Positions 51,501 through 62,943 of a DNA stretch of 64,000 nt are shown one piece after another. The notes beneath the pieces are model-generated. The model saw nothing but the letters and a program-made list of their open reading frames with translations, ran no database searches and was not told the origin of the DNA. Both the position numbers and the translations under genes were made by a program. The stretch covers positions 7,700,501-7,764,500 of the forward strand of contig NC_059558.1 of the NCBI RefSeq assembly GCF_905220415.1, read 5' to 3'. This DNA is from Colias croceus. Lineage: Eukaryota > Arthropoda > Insecta > Lepidoptera > Pieridae. How positions within the stretch are numbered: the first letter of the stretch is position 1; each line of letters opens with the position of its first letter.

Positions 51501-52391
51501 TATTTTATCAGATTGATATCAGAATCAGGGCATAGGCGAACGCTACACGTCAATAAATATTATGATAATTATCTTGATATTTACTGATGATTCAAGAGGT
51601 AGGTTGTTATTTGTAGGATGCATACTACTTGAGAATTATCACCGTCACTGTATGACGAAAGGTTCGTCCAAATATCTATCTTTTTAGGGTTCCGAATTTT
51701 TAGTTTCACAACGTTTTCTATAAGTTTCAATTGAATTACGGTCGACTTCTTCAACTTTCATAAAACTCAGGAGATTTTTTGTTAGCCCTAATTTCATATC
51801 CCCATGTCAATGTCATGCAAGTGCATATAAATGGAACAGATCAACATACGACTTATGATTTGATATATAAAACGGAGTCAAGAAGTGTTCGAGCATTTCA
51901 AAATTTGAACCGTTACGGAGTCGAGTTCGTCTAGTCTAGGCGGATTTAGCAATGTATGGAACATTACCTAACTATAATATGTTTGTGTACGGAGCCAACA
52001 AATACTGTAGGGTTTACGAAAAATAATCTACGTTACTATTAAGTATATTAATACAGTTTCGTTTTGTCAGATCAAATAAAGCTGTAATTTTGATAATATA
52101 AATGGATCTGATCAACATACGACTTTGGATTTGGTATATAAAACGGAGCCAACAAGTGTTTATGGGTTTCTGAATTTCGGCCGTTACGGAGTCGATTCAG
52201 TTCAAGATCTTAGCAATAAAAATGTTGAGTATATCAATTTCTCCATGAATACGTTTGGCAACGTCGCCCAAACATTTGCGCCGTTGCCACTCCGGGCAAG
52301 ATCTATGCAACCGGAGTCGAGTAATAAGGGGGAAAAGGTGGAGTCAGGAATGCACGGCAGTCGGGCTGGATCAACTTAGTGCCCAAGTTGG

Positions 52392-52395
<4 letters not shown>

Positions 52396-52438
<43 letters not shown>
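52396..52438. repeat. (TA)n tract between the two composite copies
   Basis: About 21 TA units. Shorter TA tracts flank the outer ends (about 48788-48807 and 55755-55776). Confidence 0.9.
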
Positions 52439-52439
<1 letters not shown>

Positions 52440-52441
<2 letters not shown>

Positions 52442-55400
52442 TATCTCCATGGGCACTATGTTGATCAAACGTGCCATATAGTTAGTAATTATTTGATCCG
52501 TTTTCACTTGTTGATCCGGTTGGTATTTGTGGATCCATTGCCACACCACCGTCCGTATGTGGATCCGAACGGAGCCACAAGTGTCACCATCAGTAATAAT
52601 AATAATTACGTGCTTTTTATACAAATCCACCTTTTTTGCGTTTTAGCTCTTGTTGATCCGATTCAAATGAGCCAATCAGAGCCCACCGAGCTCAGCCATT
52701 GGTCGCTTGCGGCCTTAGCCATTTGAAGGTTTAAAGACATTTATTCCCGTTATAGAAACGTATGTTGCCGTTCGCCTTCCATAATTTGTTCGGATCTTCG
52801 GGAGGGCAAGATAGCTAGCTCGTCTATTAGGATAGTGGCGATTTGATGTTGAGATTATAATATTAATTGTATTTATGTTTTTATGTAGCGCTTTGCGGAT
52901 GAACATACACGTATTATAAAAGTATAATTGTTTTAAATTCATTATTTTAGTGTCGTCGTAGAAGTAGTTATTTGTAGAAGTTAAAAAAGGATAGTTAAAG
53001 ATAGTTTTAATGATTTTATTTTGTAAAATTTGGAGTGGCGCTAATTTATTTTTGTAAGCACTCCCCCATACTTCTATTAAATACATTACGTGCGGCTTTA
53101 CTAAGGTGTTGTAGATGGTGTGGCGTAATTTATGAGGAATGCAAGAAGTAATATTACGCAGAGATCTAAGAAGTGCTGATAATTTATTTTTTAGGTGGTC
53201 GATGTGATAATTCCATTTCAGGGAGCTGCCGATTCGCAGATCTAGGTTATAATTTTGTTATGAGCTTTGAATTTAGATAAATTTATTTTTAGTAGATTGC
53301 ATTGAAACCATTTATTTAATTCATTTTGTGCTTGCGCTATCATGTCATGTATAGAGGGACCAAAATAAAACAGACAAGTGTCATCCGCATAAAGTGTTAG
53401 GTGACCTTAAGCTTTAAATCTTGTAAATTATTAATATAAATTAAAAAAAAAGCAATGGGCCTAGAATCGAACCTTGTGGTATGCCATATGTAATTGGTAA
53501 GGGAATGCTATCGTGGTTATCTATTTTAACTATTTGTATGTGATCGATTTTTTAAATATGATTTCTGCTTTACCATTAATGTTAATGGATGTTAATTTCT
53601 TCATTAAAAGTTCGTGAGAAACGGTATCGAAGGCCTTTTGTACGTCAATAAACACTCCCAAAACTATATTGTTTGCGTCAATGTTCTGTTTTATTTTAAT
53701 AGTTAGGTCCATAGTCGCTGACAGAGTGTTACTTTTTGGCTTAAATCCGTATTGACGCACTGAAATAAAATTAAATGAGTCTAAATATTTTTCTAATCTC
53801 GTGTGTAAAATCTTCTCCAATATTTTTGACAATACTGGCAAAACCGAAATTGGCCTATAGTTACCAGGTTCAAATTTTGAGCCACTCTTATAGATAGGAG
53901 TTACCTTCGCTATTTTTAACGAGTCCGGAAAACGTCTTTGAATTATGGCTTGGTTAAAACAGTCGCTTAAGCTATGATTTAATTTTTCTTTGATGCATTT
54001 AATTGCTTTTGTAGTAATACCATCAAGACATGTACTACAGTTTGAATTAAGGTTATTTATAATTATTTATAATTATATATTTTTACTGGCTTCGGTAGGT
54101 CTGAACTTATTAGTGAGGTAATTTTTAAAATTTCGTAGTTGTCTTTAGATTTCCTCTCCTCTGAGTTATAAGATGTCGATTCTGGGAAACCAGCAAAAAT
54201 TACATTTTTTTCGCGGCTCTTTCTGTCCCGTAGTTCCTTGATTAAGTTTTAGTTTATACGAAGTTGATTTTTAGACGTAAAACCCGATGGGTTGGCTGAC
54301 TGATTTATTGATTGAAGATTTAATTCCAGTGATTTTATTTAACTCTCACCCTGGTTTATCTGGGATTCTAATTGAGAAATTAAGTAGCAGTAATTATCAT
54401 ACATGCTGGTGACTAATTAATTTCATTGATTTGATTCGTATTTTGGCGAATTAAATTCAAGGATTGTTCGTTGGACGATTTAATTTCGGTAATTTGTGTT
54501 TTTACCTCAGAAATGTTTTCATGAATTTTGTTTACTATTTGTTCATTTGAGCATACATATTTTTCAAGTAATGTACTAATACGGCTCAACTCCGACCGAA
54601 TATCCTTCATATCATCACTACATCTGCAATCTTGTTCTAGCGGTTGTTTCCGTTTTCTGTAAGTAATTTGAGTATCAGTTGGCATAGAACTCGTAGAAAA
54701 CGAACTTAGCTTCGATAGGTCGGGATGCGATCCACCAGCTGCAGTACCCACTGCACCACTGCTGATTAAACGTGTTGGCGATCTGCGTACACTCATATTT
54801 ACTCCGCAATGGATAATTTGTGCAGGAATATGAGTCGTCATTTGTTTGACCTAAATCTAACATTTTAATTATTTTATCAGATTGATATCAGCATCAGGGC
54901 AAAGGCGAACGCTATACGTCAATAAATATTATGATAATAATCTTGATATTTACTGATGATTCAAGAGGTAGGTTGTTATTTGTAGGATGCATACTACTTG
55001 AGAATTATCATTGTCGCTGTATGATGAAAGGTTCGTCCAAATATCTATCTTTTTAGGGTTCCGTATTTTTAGTTTCACAACGTTTTCTATAAGTTTCAAT
55101 TGAATTACGGTCGACTTCTTCAACTTCCATAAGACTCAGGAGATTTTTTCTTGCCCAAATTTCATATCCCCATGTCAATATCATGCAAGTGCATATAAAT
55201 GGAACAGATCAACATACGACTAATGATTTGGTATATAAAACGGAGTCAAGAAGTGTTTAAGCATTTCAAAATTTGAACCGTTACGAAGTCGAGTTTGTCT
55301 AGTCTAGGCGGATTTAGCAATGTATGGAAGGTTAACTAACTATAATATGTTTGTGTACGGAGCCAACAAATACTGTAGTGTTTACGAAAAATTAATCTAC

Positions 55401-55754
55401 GTTACTTAATATACAGTTTTGTTTTGTCGGATCAAATAAAGCTGTAATTTTGATAATATAAATGAATCTGATCAACATACGACTTTGGATTTGGTATATA
55501 AAACGGAGCCAACAAGTGTTTATGGGTTTCTGAATTTTGGCCGTTACGGAGTCGATTCAGTTCAAGATCTTAGCAATAAAAATGTTGAGTATATCAATTT
55601 CTCCATGAATACGTTTGGCAACGTCGCCAAAAAATTTGCGCCGTTGCCACTCCGGGCAAGATCTATGCAACCGGAGTCGAGTAATATGGGGGAAAAGGTG
55701 GAGTCGACAATGCACGGCAGTCGGGCTGGATCAACTTAGTGCCCAGGTTGGTAT
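52440..55754. mobile_element. composite TIR element carrying a LINE, tandem copy 2
   Basis: Same order as copy 1: CATGGGCACTATGTTGATC end, GATCC-rich block, LINE remnant, internal GATCAACATACGAC repeats, GGATCAACTTAGTGCCC end. Differs by scattered substitutions and several small indels, and lacks the 172-bp MITE. The LINE sits at the same position, so it was present before the duplication. Confidence 0.78.
52743..54870 (-). pseudogene. decayed CR1/L2-like LINE in composite copy 2
   Basis: Counterpart of 49091-51500: ORF1 start at about 54796 (MSVRRSPTRLISSG, then EKYVCSNEQIVNKIHENISE coiled coil), the same internal deletion, reverse transcriptase pieces with VLSKILEKIL, RQYGFKPKSNTLSATMDLT and GVFIDVQKAFDTVSHELL, and the C-terminal part YLIEVWGSAYKNKLAPLQIL. 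Frameshifted in several places. Confidence 0.85.
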
Positions 55755-55759
55755 TTATA

Positions 55760-56570
55760 TATATATATATATATGTATATTTTTTTAAAAAGCAAGTGTT
55801 AATAAAGTTTTATTATGTGAAATTTTATCACATAGTTATGTGTGAAAAGAACTATTAACATATTACATTCTCAAGCAGGTTGTGAATTAAAATAAGATTG
55901 TTTTTAATAGTAGATATAATTATAATATTATGTACTAACATAGTTTTTAAGCTCATCTTATTAACTATACGGATATTAAATTTATCTGAAATAAATAAAT
56001 AAATAAATAAACAAATTCGTTAGAGCTTCAATTTCATAAATCTAGCCTTCATTGTTTCTAGTAATATAAGTCGTAAGTAAGATAGCCTGCTAAAAATGGT
56101 ACAAACATAGACACAAAACATACATAAACGAAAAAAGAAAACACTCCGCGCCTTAAAAAGAACAACTACATAGACCAAAATAAACTTCTAACCCCTTACC
56201 ATTTTGTCTATATTTCCTTCGCTGAAATCTGGTAAGCGTTATCAAGGGACTACCATTTGACCCCGACTTAATAAAAGGACAAATGTCCACTTTGGTTAAA
56301 CTACCATGAGGTTGGTACATGTAACTAGGGTAATCAGATTTGGGCTACCAGCTAACCGACTGTATGTAGGTCAGTACCAAAGGGATAGTTCTATGATATA
56401 CCATTGACTTTAGCTTCTAGCTGAAGCTCTATCAGTGTCATAAAATCATTACAAAATTTGATACAAAATTTACAAAATCAGCATCCGTGTACCTACTACC
56501 ATAAAACTCTTATGGACAAAGGTATTCAAATTTTGAGCATATATCCAGACGGCAAAAATTATTTAACACA
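55760..56570. other. non-coding stretch
   Basis: AT-rich with a short (AAAT)n-like run near 55995. No gene or element ends seen. Confidence 0.5.
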
Positions 56571-56573
56571 CTA

Positions 56574-56749
56574 GGGCTGATTTTTCAATCCTTGGTTAAA
56601 ACTTATTTATCGAATAACGTATTAAACTACCATTTCAAAAATGTATTCTAATTGTCCGTATATGACAGTTTACAGGTGACATGTTAAAATGTTCATGTAA
56701 TACTTTATTGAACGGATAAATTTTAACCAAGGATTGAAAAATCAGCCCT
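56574..56749. mobile_element. 176-bp MITE with AGGGCTGATTTTTCAATCC ends
   Basis: Left AGGGCTGATTTTTCAATCCT and right AGGATTGAAAAATCAGCCCT are inverted, extending to about 34 bp (TTGGTTAAAA). Flanked by TA. Confidence 0.85.
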
Positions 56750-57114
56750 TAATTCCATAAATCTTTTATACTTACTCCATTTCTACCACAAGCACAATTC
56801 CATACACCCTTCCTACATCAATAATTTCCCTTACCACACTCCTTTACATAAAAACCCTCAGAGGTCACTTGATAAGCATGATAACACGTATCACATTATC
56901 AGTTTGAGCCCAAACCCAGATCCCATCGTCATACTTTGATCCGTTAATCTTTGAAGGGTCCTAGCTATTGCTTACACGCGGTTTCTGTCACGTATCATTA
57001 GGTGGTAACATCCTAATAAAATAAAATTATGATTTATAATCTATTTTCTGTACCATTAATAAAATTGGAGTGTCTGTTTATAACCGATTTCTGCTAAATA
57101 CATATATGCACTGT

Positions 57115-57350
57115 ACATAATGTTAATTTTTAAAATTTTTGTTTGTCTGTCTGTCTGGTTGTTCCGGCTAACATCAGGTACGTCTGGACCGATTTTGATG
57201 GGACTTTCACTGACAGATGTTGTTATAAGGAGTAAATTAGGCTATTTTTAATAACGATATTCCCACAGGAACATTAGGATTAAAAGGACATACTCATTCA
57301 CGCGCGCGGGTGTAACCGAAAAAGCGAAAAATATAGCTTATATCTTGGAA
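57115..57350 (+). repeat. dispersed retroelement fragment
   Basis: TTTTTGTTTGTCTGTCTGTC, then GGACCGATTTTGATGGGACT and CACGCGCGCGGGTGTAACCG, of the RTE-tail kind. Confidence 0.5.
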
Positions 57351-57431
57351 GACTTGTGAATTGTATTAGAAAAGAAAGAAAGAAAAGAAAATAAATTTAT
57401 TTGTACCGATGCACATTAGTAAAAGTATTAA

Positions 57432-57607
57432 AAACTAGCGGTCCGCCCCGGCTTCGCCCGTGGTACATATTCACGTTTTCTCTACATAAGAACCATCCTC
57501 GTACTTCAAGGAATATAATAAAAAAAGAATTAAAGAAATCGGTTCAGCTGTTCTAAAGTTATGCGCATACCAACACATTTTGGGATTCATTTTTATATTA
57601 TAGATGT
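57432..57607 (-). repeat. dispersed repeat ('CCACGGGCGAAGCCGG' family), copy 4
   Basis: CTAGCGGTCCGCCCCGGCTT to TTCATTTTTATATTATAGAT, inverse of 10906-11072. Confidence 0.65.
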
Positions 57608-57609
57608 GT

Positions 57610-59870
57610 GAATGAATGGAAAAGAAATGTTACCTAGTAGGTAGTTAGACGAAATTAAATTAGTTGACCCGAAGGCTGTGTTATAGCTATAGCCTACATC
57701 TTTGTCCTATAGTAATACTGGCCAAAGAAAACGTATTACTTAATATTTCTTAGTAATTCGGTCCCTAGCGTATGGAACTACTAAAACTGTTTCCAAAGAT
57801 GGATAAAATAAGTACCTATGCTTCAACCATTAGTGATACACACTGCCATTGATTTTTACAACATTTACATGCATAATGCATAGGCTTATTTTTCTTTCTT
57901 TTCTATTCCGTTATATTATATTATATTGTGATAATATGGGAATGTGACTGCTGTTATAAATCTGATGATTTGAATCCACATAAATCTGATATTATTTTCA
58001 AAACAAGCCACTAATTTTGCCTTATCGACCAAATTTTCAACAGTATAAAGAAAACTTGACAACTCGTCCCCAATTTTAAAATTTTTGTTAAATTTTCATA
58101 TTACGTAATAAGCTGAAAAATTAGATTCTTATTTATTTATTTATTTATTCAGGGCCACTTACAAAACATATACCAATAAGATAACAGATACAAAAGATAC
58201 AAATATACAGCTAAGTGTTGTTTTACTTAAGTTGCCACGGCTTGTTAACGGACAAAAAAAAAGAAAAATATACGATTAAAATGACTAAATGACTAAATGA
58301 CTATTTTGATTATTAATAAAATAAATCTTAATTAAAAAAAATACATATTTAATTTATCTTATCAGTGGTTTTACATTAATTTGATAAAGTGGAAACGGAA
58401 TAAGCAATTCTTTAGAAATAAAACTTACGACATTACTCTCCCAAGTTAGTAGGGTCCCTCAGGGCTTGTTCCAGCCAACTACGTTACAACTTACAAGATG
58501 TTATTAGTTACTCCCGTATTCAGTCCATTTATAAACCCATTTAATAATTAAAATTAAAGCGTGTCCTACAAATTTATAATGAAAATAATCCCAAAGGGCT
58601 CTAAGGCTTGTTCGCTTTGTTACATCAAACGGAGCGTATTTTTGACCCTTATGACTTCTTTTATGACTGAAACCTTTCCAGTTTTCCTTAAATTATAATG
58701 GTGATACATTTCTTTTTGATCGCATGGAGTAGAGGTTTTTGATATAGTCGATAATCGCGAACTTTCAGTAAGTAAAAATAATATTTTCTTGTACAAATAC
58801 GTGCATAAGTTATTTAAAAAAATATACTTTGAAAATAACAGTTGGCTACCCCTATTTAACTATGCCTATTCATGAACCTAATTATTTTATTACATTTAAT
58901 AATTTTTGACTCTACTTAACTTGTTTTCTTTATTTTTTACAAAATAATATCCAAATAAAATATCAAAGTATTTTTCCATCATAAGCGACACTCCAATCAT
59001 ACCTACCCTTAAATCTATTTACGGCATCCATTTTAAAATCAAGTGCGCCTTTCCCAACCATTTTCATTTGAATCACCCTCATTGTACCGTGTTTGTTAAA
59101 TTTTTGATGTCTAATTAAACCCGGTTCTTTAATTTAGGTCACGACATGTAAAGTATGTCATCGTGTAATGAAATGCAAATGGTGGTCTTTGTTCTATCTG
59201 TGCATTTTTGGCGGGAACGTTCATGTGTCACAGATTGTGTAATCATAAAGTGAGGTTAGAATAGTCGTGAATTAGGTAACATTGTTTATAAGATAGAATA
59301 GGTAGATAGATAGAAGGTATAGATTCGGATATAAATAAACGAATGTAAACATTAAAATATTTGATTAGATCAAATGAAAATATAACCTATTAATTACTTA
59401 CCTTGTTTTTTTTAACTATTACAAAGAATAAATGAATGAAAGGAATTTAAACATAAAGCTCATAAAAAGCTTAAACAACAAACATCTTTTGGACCGTAAC
59501 AATAATAAGTTTATTATAAAAAAATAATCGTGTATTTTCCCAAAAATATATTATATAATGAACCGTAAAATTGGTGATGTACCTCTATCGATAATAAAAT
59601 ACAACCACGGCAATCCATCACATGAATACCCGAAATTGGAATCCAAATTGAGTTATGAGCTTAATTAAACGATATCATTCTCGTTATAGCCAACGTTATT
59701 ATAAGTACAAAGGTGGCTAATGGCACGTCGAAATGTGGCTAATTGGCCACATTTTACTTCAGTCTCTTTTCGCTCATAGTTGATTTCAAATTCCTATCTC
59801 ACTTTGACGTCTAATCGATAATTTTTGATGATCGAATGTTGTGTTGGTAACATATCTACAATTATTATAT
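57610..59870. other. AT-rich intergenic stretch
   Basis: No gene recognised. A probable LINE 3' end lies at about 58128-58260 ((TTTA)n, then GGGCCACTTACAAAACATAT). Confidence 0.5.
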
Positions 59871-60042
59871 TTAGGTTTAAAGACTTTATTACTCATAAAA
59901 ACAATAGTTCACTTAAAATGAGTTACATGCTATCTTATATATAAATTAATCTTATCTCTAGTTTAAGGTAATACTCATACAGTACAAATTTTACATATTT
60001 TTATACTTTATACAAAACAAGCTTAAGTTGTATTCTACTTTT

Positions 60043-62943
60043 CTATTCTAAATTACAGTGTATATGATTTTTAAGTAATTTTTTGAATACATTAAGACTC
60101 TTACAATTTTTTAATTTTTTTGGCAGTCTATTGAACATCTGTGCTCCTTCAAAGAGTAAAGTTTTTTTTCCATAGTTAGTTCGAGTCGAGATAGGTTGCA
60201 AATCATTTTGATTTCTCAAGTTATATTTTGTTGATTTTTTAGGTATTTGTAGATTTGATTTTGTTGTATTTGTTGTTATTTTCTTGATAAGGATACATGT
60301 GGAATATGCGTAAATTTGTGAGAGTGTAAATAATTTAGTTGTTGAGTATAGTGTTTTTGTAGAAGTAAGGTAATGATAGTTAAAAAGAGTTTTTATAATT
60401 TTGTTCTGAGTTCTTTGTAGTGAAATTAAATTTGTTTTGGAGGCTGATCCCCATATCTCAATTAAATAATCTAGATGAGGCTTTACTAAAGAATTATAGA
60501 TCATTAAACGTTCTTTTTTTGGAATACACTGTGTTACTCTATGGAGTGATCTTAGTAGTGATGTTAGTTTACTTTTGATATGGTTAATATGTACCGTCCA
60601 AGTGAGTTTATCATCTAACCACAGCCCTAGGTATTTTTCACAGTTTGAGTATTGGATGATTTCCTTATCTATAGTAAGAATTGGGGTAGTGTTTGGAAGG
60701 GGTTTATTCTTTGCAGCAAATATCATGAATGAAGTTTTTTTTGTATTGATTGTGAGAAGATTGTATTTAAGCCATGTAGAAAGTAAGTCTAAATCTTGTT
60801 GCGCTAACGATGTAATGTTATTTAGGGATTTATCGAAGTAAAAGAGACACGTGTCGTCTGCATATAGTGTCAAGTATCCTTTAAGGCCAATTTTATCGAT
60901 ATCATTTATGTAAATCAAAAAAAGCAAGGGGCTCAAAATCGAGCCTTGAGGACAGCCATATGTTATGTTTTGAACTGAGCTTGTGTACTTATCAATTTTG
61001 ACGACTTGTCTTCTGTTATCTAAAAATGATGTAAACATTTTGTGGGCGTTGCCAGTCACCCCTAGGTTTTCTAATTTTTTAAGGAGCTTTTCGTGGCTGA
61101 CGGTGTCAAAAGCTTTTTTTAAGTCAATGAAAATGCCCAATCCGAAATTCTTTTGGTCTATTTGAGTTTTGATTTTTGTTACTAAATCTATGGTGGCAGT
61201 TAGAGTACTAGATTTTGGACGAAAGCCGTACTGTTGATTGATTAATATATTTTTCTCGGTTAAGTATTGATTGAGTCGATTATGCAATATTTTTTCAAAT
61301 ATTTTTGAAATAACGGGTAGAACTGACACCGGCCTATAGTTACTTGGGTCAGTTCTACTTCCAGATTTGAAAATTGGACTGACTCTAGCCACTTTTAGAG
61401 AATCGGGAAATACACCAATGGTAAAACATTTATTAATACAATGAGTTAAGCGATCAGCAATAGAGGTCTTTAAGCATTTGATGGCTTTTGTGCTTATACC
61501 GTCCAGTCCAGTGCTAGTGTTATTATTTAAGCTATCGATTATTTTAATTATTTCAAGTGTTGTGCATGGTTTTAGTACTTCTAGATTGTCCTCACGTGAA
61601 ATTTGTGTACAATAAAGTGTAGTGTCAGCATTCGTATGATATCTGCTTGGTATTTTGTTTGCTAATTCTGTGCCTATTGCGGAAAAATAAGAATTAAATA
61701 ACTCACATATAGAATCGCCATCCGTTATTAAATTGGAACCCGATAACAGCTTTGGAGGAGCACTCGATTCTTTAATTTTATTTAAAGCTAAGTTGTTTAT
61801 TAATTCCCACATTTTCTTTGGTTGATTGGAGGTCTTTTGAAATAAATTTAGATAATAGGTCTCTTTTTTCGTCTTAATAAGGTCCTTAGTTTTTTCACGT
61901 TGCTTTAAAAATTTTCCATTTAAGTTATAATCAGTTGGTTGAGATTTAGTTTGTTGCCATAATTGATTCCGTAAATTAATTGATTCTATTATTTCTCGGC
62001 TAATCCAATCTTTTTGTGGTAAATTCAAAATTTTTGTTTTGTCTATTTTGTTATCTTTTATTTGTTCTTTTATAAAATTCTCGAGGTAGCAATAGTCATT
62101 GTCTTCATTACTATAGGTCGCTAATGACGCACTCTTGCATAAATTTTCATAGTCAAGGGCCTTATACTGTATCTTCTTGGGTTTGGATGGCGTTAGGGAT
62201 CCTATTTCGATGTAGATTTGTTTATGATCTGATAAACTCGATTCTATTATGGATATGTTAAATGAGTGATTGTTTATGTTTGTGCATATATGGTCCAGAA
62301 TGGTTTTAGAAGTGATGGTTTCTCGCGTGCAATATAATTTGTTAATTTTATTTAAAATCTCGTATCCATTTTCTTTGATTTCGTGTACATATTTTGTGGA
62401 ACTTGTGTCTGTGGTAAGTAAATCTATATTAAAATCCCCGAGTACTATTGCTCTTTTTCTGCTCTCGAGCTGAGAAGAATATATCTCCAAAAAATTATTT
62501 ATATTTGTATCTCCAGGTTTGTATATAGCTCCAATGTTTAGTGATAGTTTTTGTAAATATATCCATAGATAGTGGTTCCCGTCTTTGTATAAATCTTCCG
62601 TTATTTCAAATTTTATATTGTTGTGAATATATATTGAAACACCCCCTCCTCTACAATTGGGTCTATAGTTATAAATATGCGTATAGTTTGGTAGTTCATA
62701 CAGTTTAGCATCGGTTTCCGACGTAATCCAGGTCTCGGTGAAAATAAGTAAATGTGTGGTCATTGCTATTGATTTTATTATGCATTTTATTTCATCCAAT
62801 TTTCCAGCTTTTCGAATACTACGTAAATTTGCATAAAATAATCTTAGTGAGGAGGAGTGTAGCGGAATATCTTCGTATTTATTTATTAGTTGGTGATTGA
62901 TTTTATCGGTATAGTTTTCACTTTGTAATGAATTTATGTTTAG
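60043..62943 (-). CDS. CR1/L2-like ORF2: endonuclease and reverse transcriptase
   Basis: Open from the ORF1 stop region to TAA at 60043 (about 966 codons). The endonuclease begins upstream of any ATG: LRLFYANLRSIRKAGKLDE, then IFTETWI, GDFNIDLL, LDHICTN and SDHKQIY. Reverse transcriptase: IFKSGSRTDPSNYRPVSVLP, QYGFRPKSSTLTATIDL, GIFIDLKKAFDTVSHEKLL, GCPQGSILSPLLFLIYINDI and the catalytic LYADDTCLFY. The first ATG in frame lies inside the endonuclease (MTTHLLIFTETW), so an upstream start is needed. The frame is exactly -1 relative to ORF1 at the A AAA AAC heptamer, so it is probably made as an ORF1-ORF2 fusion. Confidence 0.93.
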   Translation of the reverse strand, partial: LNINSLQSENYTDKINHQLINKYEDIPLHSSSLRLFYANLRSIRKAGKLDEIKCIIKSIAMTTHLLIFTETWITSETDAKLYELPNYTHIYNYRPNCRGGGVSIYIHNNIKFEITEDLYKDGNHYLWIYLQKLSLNIGAIYKPGDTNINNFLEIYSSQLESRKRAIVLGDFNIDLLTTDTSSTKYVHEIKENGYEILNKINKLYCTRETITSKTILDHICTNINNHSFNISIIESSLSDHKQIYIEIGSLTPSKPKKIQYKALDYENLCKSASLATYSNEDNDYCYLENFIKEQIKDNKIDKTKILNLPQKDWISREIIESINLRNQLWQQTKSQPTDYNLNGKFLKQREKTKDLIKTKKETYYLNLFQKTSNQPKKMWELINNLALNKIKESSAPPKLLSGSNLITDGDSICELFNSYFSAIGTELANKIPSRYHTNADTTLYCTQISREDNLEVLKPCTTLEIIKIIDSLNNNTSTGLDGISTKAIKCLKTSIADRLTHCINKCFTIGVFPDSLKVARVSPIFKSGSRTDPSNYRPVSVLPVISKIFEKILHNRLNQYLTEKNILINQQYGFRPKSSTLTATIDLVTKIKTQIDQKNFGLGIFIDLKKAFDTVSHEKLLKKLENLGVTGNAHKMFTSFLDNRRQVVKIDKYTSSVQNITYGCPQGSILSPLLFLIYINDIDKIGLKGYLTLYADDTCLFYFDKSLNNITSLAQQDLDLLSTWLKYNLLTINTKKTSFMIFAAKNKPLPNTTPILTIDKEIIQYSNCEKYLGLWLDDKLTWTVHINHIKSKLTSLLRSLHRVTQCIPKKERLMIYNSLVKPHLDYLIEIWGSASKTNLISLQRTQNKIIKTLFNYHYLTSTKTLYSTTKLFTLSQIYAYSTCILIKKITTNTTKSNLQIPKKSTKYNLRNQNDLQPISTRTNYGKKTLLFEGAQMFNRLPKKLKNCKSLNVFKKLLKNHIHCNLE

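Larger units (their letters stand above)
48808..52395. mobile_element. composite TIR element carrying a LINE, tandem copy 1
   Basis: Left end CACGGGCACTATGTTGATC and right end GGATCAACTTAGTGCCC are inverted. Subterminal TTGATCCG/GGATCCG motifs crowd the left 200 bp. The right side has two diverged internal repeats starting GATCAACATACGACTT (about 51840 and 52108) that include TATATAAAACGGAG. A decayed CR1/L2-like LINE fills 49091 to about 51500. Both ends lie in (TA)n. Copy 2 follows at once. Confidence 0.75.

Noticed and set aside
52125..52379. 84-codon plus-strand frame repeated at 55485-55739, as a possible gene
   Set aside because: It starts with TTG, matches no known protein, and the differences between copies are mostly non-synonymous. 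Treated as part of the composite element.
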